From Alkalinema sp. CAN_BIN05 (GTDB taxonomy: Bacteria; Cyanobacteriota; Cyanobacteriia; Leptolyngbyales; Leptolyngbyaceae), in contig JAJAYH010000338.1 in assembly GCA_026786325.1 (NCBI GenBank), positions 1 through 12,445 on the forward strand: a stretch of DNA of 12,445 nucleotides, written 5' to 3'. Position 1 is the first letter of the stretch; every line of letters begins with the position of its first letter. Under the pieces are notes generated by a model. The model saw nothing but the letters and a program-made list of their open reading frames with translations. It was not told the DNA's origin and did not search any database. Position numbers and translations under genes: made by a program. Below are positions 6,810-12,445 of the stretch, one piece after another.

Positions 6810-7457
6810 ATGGCCCAAACCTACAAGCTCCATCCAGATACCCCGCAACAACGAACGATCGACACTATTGTGAATGCATTACGATCGGGGTCTGTAATGT
6901 TGTACCCGACTGATACGGTATATGCGATCGGCTGCGACCTCAATTCAAAAACCGCTGTCGATCGCGTCCGTCAAATCAAAAAAATGTCGAATGACAAACC
7001 ACTCACTTTTCTGTGTCACTCATTGTCTGATATTGCCCAATACGCCGACGTGAGCGACAGTGCCTATCGGTTGATGCGAAAATTAGTACCGGGTCCATAT
7101 ACATTTGTCATGCCTGCAACAAAATTAGTCCCAAAACTTGTGCAGCATCCTAAACGCAAAACCACCGGCATTCGTGTTCCCAATCATGGCATTTGTCTAG
7201 CGATTATGACCGCCTTGGGAAATCCAATTATTTCCACAAGTGCGTATGCACTGGCCCTTGAAGAAGAATTTGAATCGCCTCATTTTGCGGATTCACGCTT
7301 TGAATTGTTTGATTGTTATGAAAAAATGGTGGATATAATTATTGATAGCGACACTGAACCATCAGGTCATCTGTCTACTATGATCGATTTAACTGGGAAT
7401 AGCCCCGAAATCATTCGTCAAGGGAGTGACTGGGAGGCCGTAGAACGTTTGATTTAA
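6810..7457 (+). CDS. YrdC/Sua5-fold protein, YciO type
   Basis: A 215-aa member of the YrdC/TsaC/Sua5 superfamily, whose best-known members make threonylcarbamoyl-AMP for the t6A modification of tRNA. Visible motifs: LYPTDTVYAIGCDL (31-44), KKMSNDKPLTFL (57-68), PGPYTFVMPA (94-103), KTTGIRVP (117-124), STSA (142-145) and STMIDLTG (189-196). The single-domain length and the motif KRKTTGIRVP suggest the YciO branch, whose exact job is less certain than that of TsaC. It could be the t6A enzyme if no other copy exists in the genome. I chose the ATG at 6810; a TTG at 6765 would extend it but places the start within the presumed promoter. Its stop codon overlaps the stop of the convergent oxidoreductase gene by three bases. 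Confidence 0.88.
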   Translation: MAQTYKLHPDTPQQRTIDTIVNALRSGSVMLYPTDTVYAIGCDLNSKTAVDRVRQIKKMSNDKPLTFLCHSLSDIAQYADVSDSAYRLMRKLVPGPYTFVMPATKLVPKLVQHPKRKTTGIRVPNHGICLAIMTALGNPIISTSAYALALEEEFESPHFADSRFELFDCYEKMVDIIIDSDTEPSGHLSTMIDLTGNSPEIIRQGSDWEAVERLI

Positions 7458-8170
7458 AGTCCAGCAAACCATTCATAGCCTCTATCTTCCCAATATCCTT
7501 GCTCTGTCATCAATTGTTTGGTCAATATTACTTCCGTCACCCATTTACTTTGTTTATAGCCGAGTTTAATGGGCGAAGCGAGGCGGATTGGGGCACCATT
7601 ATCTTGGGGAAGTGGTTCACCATTTTTTTGATAGGCTAGTAATGTTTGCGGATGCAGTGAGGCCGCAAGATCCCAGCTTTCATAATAGCCGTCTGCTGAT
7701 TTGAAATAAACATACCGGACATCATCCTTGGGTTGGGCTAGTTTAATTAAATCGGTTAATCGAATACCGCCCCATTGTACGATCGCCGCCCACCCTTCTA
7801 CACAAACATGCCGAATGATCATAGAGGTCATCGGTAGGGCTTGAATTTCGCCCAAGCTAAGCTGAATCGGATTATTGACTTCGCCTGAAATGGTAAGTCG
7901 ATATGTTTTAAGATCAATATCTGGTGCACCATTAAAGCTGTTAATCAATAGTGAATTCGGTTCAATTTGGTTTGCTGCAAATTCAGGAACGGAGCGCTGT
8001 GAAACTATTAGTTGCTGAATGCTTTGGTTTAACGGCTCAGTCCATTGATTGATTTGAGAAACGCCCCAAGATGAGCTACAGCCATTCAGTAAGAAGCTTC
8101 CGCCTACCAAGCTTGACCACTGTAATAATTTACGCCGAGATAGCGTTTGTTTTGGTAATATCAGACCCAT
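7454..8170 (-). CDS. Tat-exported molybdopterin-dependent oxidoreductase, sulfite oxidase/MsrP-like
   Basis: A 238-aa molybdopterin-domain protein of the sulfite oxidase fold. The N-terminus has a twin-arginine signal, SRRKLLQW (11-18), followed by a hydrophobic stretch and LLNGC (Cys31), which may be a lipobox, so it is probably folded in the cytoplasm, exported, and possibly lipid-anchored. The predicted molybdenum-ligand Cys123 lies in HVCVEGWAAIVQWGG. Other family signatures are FKSADGYYESWDL, NGEPLPQDNGAPIRL and SPIKLGYKQSKWV. The natural substrate is unknown; MsrP repairs oxidised methionine in periplasmic proteins, but this protein lacks enough family-specific features for me to assign that. 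GGAGAA about ten bases before the ATG supports the start. It follows the b-type cytochrome by 33 bases, which is probably its membrane electron donor or acceptor. Its stop overlaps that of the convergent YciO-like gene within TTTAA. Confidence 0.9.
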   Translation of the reverse strand: MGLILPKQTLSRRKLLQWSSLVGGSFLLNGCSSSWGVSQINQWTEPLNQSIQQLIVSQRSVPEFAANQIEPNSLLINSFNGAPDIDLKTYRLTISGEVNNPIQLSLGEIQALPMTSMIIRHVCVEGWAAIVQWGGIRLTDLIKLAQPKDDVRYVYFKSADGYYESWDLAASLHPQTLLAYQKNGEPLPQDNGAPIRLASPIKLGYKQSKWVTEVILTKQLMTEQGYWEDRGYEWFAGL

Positions 8171-8203
8171 AATTCTAATTCTCCAAACTTATGCAAACAG
8201 AAT

Positions 8204-8806
8204 TCATACAAACATTGATTTAACCAATCGTATTCCACCAAATTTTAAAGCTAAAAATGAATGGACAAATGTAAATCCTAATACGATCGGAATCGTCAAA
8301 AAATGCACCGTTCGTAGTACCTGCCAACTGCCAAAAAGACTTGCTATCCAATGCAATTGGGCTGGTTTATACATGACGACACCAGAGACGATCGCAAGTA
8401 GCAGGATTGGAATGATCACGGTATAAACGATCTTATGTCCTGCGAAAATCTTGCGTTTGGCATTGGCACTGGCTTGGAGTGCTTTGAGATCATTGGATGC
8501 TGCAAAGCGATTTTTCCAGCGTTTTGTTATAAAAATATAGAGTCCATAGATTAACAAATTAATGGCATAAATCCACATCGCTGCAAAATGCCAAACTCGT
8601 CCATCGGCCAGACCCTCCCCCAACAATAAAAAGTCTGGAAAATCTTGTCCTGCTCTACCACCAAAAACAGGATTTGCATTGTAGATTCGTAATCCACTGC
8701 TGGCCATAATCAATAGACTAATGATATTAATCCAATGAAATACTTTAGCAAGCAAATCCTGTTTAGGGGCTTTAGGTTTTTTAGTTGACTTCTTGGCTTC
8801 TTCCAT
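8204..8806 (-). CDS. Four-helix b-type cytochrome (cytochrome b561 / hydrogenase-type family)
   Basis: A 200-aa membrane protein with four predicted transmembrane helices, at about 23-43, 73-95, 124-147 and 165-188, after a lysine-rich cytoplasmic tail (KKSTKKPKAPK). Histidines within or near the helices are candidate haem b ligands: His24 (FHWINIIS), His73 (VWHFAAMW), His124 (GHKIVY), His168 (VHFLTIP) and His182 (FVHSFLALK). This pattern fits the family of dihaem cytochromes that move electrons between quinone and a periplasmic enzyme. It precedes the molybdopterin oxidoreductase by 33 bases, so the two are likely one operon and one redox chain. I start at ATG 8804-8806, preceded by GAGAGGA; an upstream ATG at 8822-8824 would add six residues (MRGRSP) but has no ribosome binding site. 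It is not the six-helix MsrQ type. Confidence 0.88.
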   Translation of the reverse strand: MEEAKKSTKKPKAPKQDLLAKVFHWINIISLLIMASSGLRIYNANPVFGGRAGQDFPDFLLLGEGLADGRVWHFAAMWIYAINLLIYGLYIFITKRWKNRFAASNDLKALQASANAKRKIFAGHKIVYTVIIPILLLAIVSGVVMYKPAQLHWIASLFGSWQVLRTVHFLTIPIVLGFTFVHSFLALKFGGIRLVKSMFV

Positions 8807-8967
8807 GGGCGATCGTCCTCTCATTTAAAACTAAAGGTGAAACTAAAGTGTGTGCTGTGGGAACAAGGGCGCAAGTAACAATTAAATTTCCACGTCCCAG
8901 CCCAAAAAAATCGCGATCGCAGTCAACATAATTAAACCACCGCCACCGCCGTCACCGCAAAGCAAAC

Positions 8968-10425
8968 CTAGAACTCAAACGTCATACGTAACGCCCATTG
9001 CCACACAGACGCAGCCACTTGGTTGTCGGGATTGATCACATATAAAATCGACGGACTAAAATTCATCTGATCGTTCAATAACAAGCCAAAATATGCCTCG
9101 ATATTCGTCTGGGTTGCATTGCCCAGCGAACCCGTAATAAAAGGCTGACCGATCGCCAGTCCCGCCTTAGAACCCGGAATTACAAAATTCCGCATAATCC
9201 CACCGATCGCCCAAGTCATGGGTGTCGCATCAAACTTGCCTCCCAAGACTGAATTTGAACCCGAATACTGGGCAATCCCAAACCTTGCAAATGCACCCAC
9301 TTGACGGCTAGAGGCCCATTCCCCACTTAAGCCCAACGCATTCACTTGACTCCCATTCACCGTGGCATTAGTAAACTGCGCCCGCACCGTTATGGGCCGT
9401 GTTGGTGATCGATATTCGCCTTCGATCGTCGCTTGATACTGATCCCGAAATAGCCCAATTTGTGGATCACTAGCTCCAGCCCCCACAAACAATCCACGCA
9501 AACTTAAATCCTTACGCATGGCCCATTCCGCCACCACACCTGCACCGCCAACGCGATCGATCGTATTCTGCACCACTAAGGGATTGTTTGTGAAAAAACT
9601 AGACGAAAAGTTACGGCCAGAATTGTTCGCGTAGGTATTGCGATCGATGAAGTCGCTCGGCGGAATCACGCTGCCCACCGTCAACTGCACCGTCTTAGAC
9701 AATGGAAAACTGTAGTAGAGCTTGCGTATCCGGACATTTGATGAAACACCCACAGCATCAAGACCGCCGCCATCCGCAAGAGAGCCAAGAGTAGACAACC
9801 TGTTGCCCTGACGCTGCTGATTTAGGCCCACCGCATCCAATCCGCCATTTCCCGCTTCAAGCTGCGTTACCAGAAGATCTCTTCCACTAAAACTCGTATC
9901 AAAGTTCAATCGAACTCTAGCGACAATGCTGCTCTTGGAATTACTGCTGCCGCTGGTCAGAATTTGGTCGGTGGTGCCGCTAAATTTCGTGGTGGTGGAG
10001 AACTGCTGATTGGTCAGACGGGATTCCGAGTTCTCGAACGTGGTCATTCGCGATCGCAGATCAGATAATGCCTCTTCGTAAAGACCTTGCAATTTACGGA
10101 TGATCTTAATATCGTCTTCCGTCGCGACTGGACCAGCCTGCTCCATCACCAGACTAATCACCCGCGCAAATTCAAACCGAGTCAATGGCTGATTTCCCCG
10201 AAAGGTCTTACTGCCATTCATCAAGCCATAGCGCTCAATCAATGTCTTGACTGCCTGATAGGCCCAATCGGTCGGCTGCACATCCGTCAATTCCGAGACG
10301 CTAGTGACGGTTTCAGTAAATTCTGGGTTAAGTTCTGCCGCTGTTGCCGCTGGTCCCAACGCGCATCCCAATAACAATATCCCGATCGTCAATCCTCCGA
10401 TCGTCCGCCCCACTGATTTCACCAT
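8968..10425 (-). CDS. SLH-domain outer-membrane porin (OprB-like, iron-uptake porin type)
   Basis: A 485-aa cyanobacterial porin. A signal peptide (hydrophobic core GGLTIGILLLGCALG, probable cleavage after ATAA at residue 30) is followed by one SLH domain at about 43-95 (LTDVQPTDWAYQAVKTLI, then PLTRFEFARVIS) that anchors the protein to peptidoglycan-linked polymer. A charged coiled coil follows at about 103-137, then a beta-barrel of about 340 residues rich in G/S/N that ends in the aromatic C-terminus MTFEF typical of outer-membrane barrels. Related proteins such as SomA/SomB are major outer-membrane channels for small solutes; the iron link for this family is from homology only. The start is uncertain: ATG 10423-10425 is only two bases from GGGGGAG, whereas GTG 10420-10422 has ideal spacing to it, and the frame is open to a TTG at 10458. 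Either choice leaves the signal peptide intact. Confidence 0.9.
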   Translation of the reverse strand: MVKSVGRTIGGLTIGILLLGCALGPAATAAELNPEFTETVTSVSELTDVQPTDWAYQAVKTLIERYGLMNGSKTFRGNQPLTRFEFARVISLVMEQAGPVATEDDIKIIRKLQGLYEEALSDLRSRMTTFENSESRLTNQQFSTTTKFSGTTDQILTSGSSNSKSSIVARVRLNFDTSFSGRDLLVTQLEAGNGGLDAVGLNQQRQGNRLSTLGSLADGGGLDAVGVSSNVRIRKLYYSFPLSKTVQLTVGSVIPPSDFIDRNTYANNSGRNFSSSFFTNNPLVVQNTIDRVGGAGVVAEWAMRKDLSLRGLFVGAGASDPQIGLFRDQYQATIEGEYRSPTRPITVRAQFTNATVNGSQVNALGLSGEWASSRQVGAFARFGIAQYSGSNSVLGGKFDATPMTWAIGGIMRNFVIPGSKAGLAIGQPFITGSLGNATQTNIEAYFGLLLNDQMNFSPSILYVINPDNQVAASVWQWALRMTFEF

Positions 10426-10508
10426 AACTCCCCCACCAACCCGACAAACTCTCTCCAAATTACCCCAATTCTTCCTAACTAAAAAGATGAATTAGGATAA
10501 CTTTGTCT

Positions 10509-10709
10509 TTACTTGGGCTTTAGTCGCAGCGCCATCACCAATGCAGGTGTCCCCAACAGAATCCCCATAGGCAACCAACGACTCCAAGATTCCCCCTTCT
10601 GTACGGCCACGATCGCGGCTAAAACTCCAGCAGAGGCATGGATAAATCCAAGAATCGTGACCACTTGAACGATCGATAAAAAGGGGAAATCATGAATCAT
10701 AGAATCCAT
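10509..10709 (-). CDS. Small hypothetical membrane protein
   Basis: A 66-aa protein with two hydrophobic segments, about 10-36 (FLSIVQVVTILGFIHASAG onward) and 45-63 (WLPMGILLGTPALVMALRL), joined by a charged loop QKGESWSRW, with a basic tail RLKPK. It looks like a two-helix inner-membrane or thylakoid protein; I do not recognise a family. It lies upstream of the porin on the same strand with a gap of about 80 bases, so cotranscription is possible. The ATG at 10709 lacks a clear ribosome binding site and a second ATG is at 10700. The consistent hydrophobic pattern favours a real gene. Confidence 0.6.
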   Translation of the reverse strand: MDSMIHDFPFLSIVQVVTILGFIHASAGVLAAIVAVQKGESWSRWLPMGILLGTPALVMALRLKPK

Positions 10710-10813
10710 AAAAATTAAACCGAACGAGTTGGGCTAAAATTACTGCACCTCTAGTTTGTAAGCGAAAATCGCATCTCCCACAATCCCCAAATCCGCACCC
10801 CAAAATTAGTCCT

Positions 10814-11449
10814 GTGACCTACCCATTATTCGACAGCGCCGCCGACACTAATATTGAACAGGGAAAATTATTCAGTGCAAAAGACCTAGCCGGAACCTAT
10901 CACGTCCATCAATCTCAACACCACACCACTATTGACCAAGATGCGATCGCCCTAAACCAATGGAAACAGCGCGTCCTAGCCTATCAACAAGTGCATCATC
11001 AGCAAGCCACGCCCAGTACTCAAGGCTCGCTATTTGATTTACCTGATCTATCGCCGTCTGAGGTATTCCAAAAACAAGTTGTGGATCCATTTCAACTGCC
11101 TCGACAAAACACTCAGTTCTGGCGCTGGAATGCCCAGGATGCGGGAGTCTCAGCCTTATATTTTGTAATTGACTACGATTGTTCGTTGGTACTGTATGTC
11201 GGCGAAACTATCAAATCTGAATCCCGCTGGAAAGGTGTTCATGATTGCAAGCGCTATCTTTTACATTATCAACAGGCTCACTACAATCTGGATCTCACAA
11301 CCCAACTGGGCATAGCGTTCTGGAAAGATGCTCCGACCAATACAAGATCCCGACAACGGCTGGAATCTGAGCTGATCTACCAGTGGCGATCGCCCTTCAA
11401 CAAAGAAAACTGGACCTTCTGGGGAACACCATTTGTTCAGGCAGGATAA
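10814..11449 (+). CDS. GIY-YIG-like nuclease family protein
   Basis: A 211-aa protein whose C-terminal half looks like a GIY-YIG nuclease domain: ALYFVIDYD (114-122) as the first strand, LYVGET (127-132) as the second, Arg138 in SRW, then RQRLESELIYQW (180-191) with the likely metal-binding Glu184 or Glu186, and SPFNKENW (193-200) with the terminal Asn. These match the family's catalytic positions, so single-strand cleavage of DNA is a reasonable guess, not shown. The N-terminal ~100 residues are rich in Gln and His and unrecognised; QGSLFDL (70-76) resembles a beta-clamp-binding peptide. The GTG start at 10814 is the most likely one, but the frame is open upstream without an ATG and no ribosome binding site is visible. 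The neighbour ruvA also acts on DNA junctions, but the two are 600 bp apart. Confidence 0.78.
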   Translation: MTYPLFDSAADTNIEQGKLFSAKDLAGTYHVHQSQHHTTIDQDAIALNQWKQRVLAYQQVHHQQATPSTQGSLFDLPDLSPSEVFQKQVVDPFQLPRQNTQFWRWNAQDAGVSALYFVIDYDCSLVLYVGETIKSESRWKGVHDCKRYLLHYQQAHYNLDLTTQLGIAFWKDAPTNTRSRQRLESELIYQWRSPFNKENWTFWGTPFVQAG

Positions 11450-12048
11450 CGGCTAAGTTGAGCGACAGGCGATCGCCTCTCCCAAAAGTCAAAAAATCAT
11501 CCCAATGCACTATTTTAGATTTTGGAAGGGCGATCGTAATCAAAAGGGTGGATTATTCGATCGGTTGAAGCGATTGTAATAGGGCAAAGGTAACTCCTCT
11601 AGTATTCGATCCGTCGCAGATCTCACTAATATTTGTCGCACCAAATAACTCAATATATTTAAAAATACCTGGGTCACTTGCCCAATAAAATATGGCACCA
11701 TAGGATTTATTATTCATGTATTTCCGCTGCTTTTGGATATACTTCATAAATATGACAAAGATTCTGAAGACTAGTTGCAAGTGTAGTTAACCGATCGGCC
11801 CCGGTTTTGATACTTTGTAATGTTTTGGGAATATCTTCACGCAAATAATCAATTCCCAAATCCGATCGGAGTTCTAGCATCTCTAGACGGAATGGGTAGC
11901 TCTAATTCATACCGATCGACAACCCGCATCACATCTTTTATATATCTCGATAAATGGCTCAGATTTCCCCAAATAAATGTAATGTGTTCAAGATGCCCCA
12001 AAACCGGGCATTACAAACCCACCCAATCCGCACGCGTGACCGATCGAT
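11450..12048. other. 599-bp stretch without an intact gene
   Basis: Between the GIY-YIG gene and ruvA no intact reading frame is convincing. The right half (about 11710-12001, minus) is a decayed histidine-kinase fragment, listed separately. The left part holds an extended HIP1 palindrome AGGCGATCGCCT at 11467-11478 and a 54-codon minus-strand frame (11553-11717) without known motifs. No terminator for the GIY-YIG gene and no clear promoter for ruvA was found. Confidence 0.6.
11710..12001 (-). pseudogene. Remnant of a cyanobacterial histidine kinase (dimerisation region)
   Basis: Read on the minus strand in two frames. From about 12001 to 11889 the frame gives LGHLEHITFIWGNLSH then LSRYIKDVMRVVDRY and ELELPIPS. 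After a shift of one base near 11886-11890 the next frame gives LEMLELRSDLGIDYL, REDIPKTLQSIKTGADRL, then TTLATSLQNL, ending KAAEIHE and a stop at 11710-11712. This order matches the HisKA helices of a large cyanobacterial kinase group (NPVNFI-GNL ... LDFLREDLPK ... GADRI ... DIHEG). The usual AHEINNP H box is degenerate, the frame is broken, and the ATPase domain that should follow is absent. It is therefore a dead fragment, truncated at both ends, stopping about 50 bp before ruvA on the other strand. The family match is from memory of the conserved motifs. Confidence 0.72.
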
Positions 12049-12445
12049 ATGCTGAGTTATCTGAAAGGCAGTCTCATCTATAGCCAAAAGTCGCCCAACA
12101 ATCGGGTCGTAATCACGGTTGAGGTGAATGGCATGGGCTACGATGTCCAAATCACAAGCCGTCACTGGCAGCAGCTTCCGCCCTTTGGTGACATCACTCA
12201 AGTCTTTACCCATCTTAATGCTCGCGAAGATCAAATTACGCTATTTGGCTTTGCGGCTTCGGCTGAACGAGATCTATTTCGTCAGTTGGTCAGCGTCAGT
12301 GGAATTGGGCCGCAGTTGGCGATGGCGTTGCTAGATACCTTGAGTTTGCAAGAACTGGTCAGTGCTATTGTTTCTGGCAATACGCGGCTGTTGTCCCGAA
12401 CGCCCGGTGTGGGGGGCAAAACGGCAGAACGCATTGCCCTAGAAC
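12049..12445 (+). CDS. ruvA: Holliday junction branch migration protein RuvA, 3' truncated by the window edge
   Basis: The first 132 codons of RuvA, which as a tetramer binds four-way DNA junctions and loads the RuvB motor during recombinational repair. The N-terminal OB-fold domain spans about 1-65 (MLSYLKGSL to DQITLFGF, the latter closely matching the family's LYGF position). The first helix-hairpin-helix is VSVSGIGPQLAMALL (81-95), and the second is LSRTPGVGGKTAERIALE (115-132). About 70 further residues, including domain III that contacts RuvB, lie beyond the window. The ATG at 12049 fits the usual start exactly; no good ribosome binding site is visible before it. A minus-strand frame over the same bases is a shadow. 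Confidence 0.95.
   Translation, partial: MLSYLKGSLIYSQKSPNNRVVITVEVNGMGYDVQITSRHWQQLPPFGDITQVFTHLNAREDQITLFGFAASAERDLFRQLVSVSGIGPQLAMALLDTLSLQELVSAIVSGNTRLLSRTPGVGGKTAERIALE

Noticed and set aside
6671..6811. N-terminal extension of the DUF2470 frame by 47 codons.
   Set aside because: The internal ATG has a good AGGA site, the extension lacks domain similarity and would run through the divergent promoter into the opposite gene.
11553..11717. Minus-strand ORF of 54 codons whose ATG overlaps the end of the kinase remnant.
   Set aside because: No recognised motif and AT-rich at the start. The overlap suggested coupling, but the upstream piece is a dead fragment. It could be part of the same decayed region.
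11959..12234. Minus-strand ORF of 91 codons across the ruvA start.
   Set aside because: It is the shadow of ruvA, whose plus-strand translation matches the family throughout.

Overview
The window is cyanobacterial chromosome. The octamer GCGATCGC (HIP1) occurs at least nine times in 12.4 kb, where chance would give well under one. The gene content fits: a phytochrome with an Rcp-type regulator, a cyanobacteriochrome-type kinase, and an SLH-domain outer-membrane porin. I cannot name the genus.

Positions 1-4777 (+) form a light-signalling block. It starts with the 3' part of a phytochrome histidine kinase that has Leu where plant- and Cph1-type phytochromes have the bilin-binding Cys of the GAF domain. 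That is the pattern of the CphB/bacteriophytochrome class, whose Cys lies near the N-terminus, here outside the window. A 204-bp MITE-like element with terminal inverted repeats and a TAA target duplication separates it from its probable partner, a single-domain Rcp-type response regulator. Next comes a gene for a receiver - GAF - histidine kinase protein whose GAF domain carries both cysteines of a DXCF-type cyanobacteriochrome. An in-frame TAA cuts this gene inside the receiver domain, so it appears as two adjacent reading frames.

Positions 4917-6670 (-) carry a family-4 glycosyltransferase, a short unknown ORF directly behind it, and a small DUF2470 protein. The DUF2470 gene is divergent from a YrdC/YciO-family gene (6810-7457, +), and a short tandem repeat lies between them. 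Positions 7454-8806 (-) hold a probable two-gene redox operon: a four-helix b-type cytochrome followed by a Tat-exported molybdopterin oxidoreductase. Positions 8968-10709 (-) carry an SLH/OprB-type porin and a small two-helix membrane protein.

Positions 10814-11449 (+) encode a GIY-YIG-like protein. The next 600 bp have no intact gene. On the minus strand they contain a decayed histidine-kinase fragment (about 11710-12001) that becomes readable once a one-base frameshift is allowed for. The window ends in the first 132 codons of ruvA (12049 onward, +), the Holliday-junction branch-migration subunit.

The most notable points are the two adjacent photoreceptors of different spectral classes, one lacking the GAF cysteine and the other interrupted by a stop, together with the MITE between phytochrome and regulator and the unannotated kinase remnant beside ruvA.
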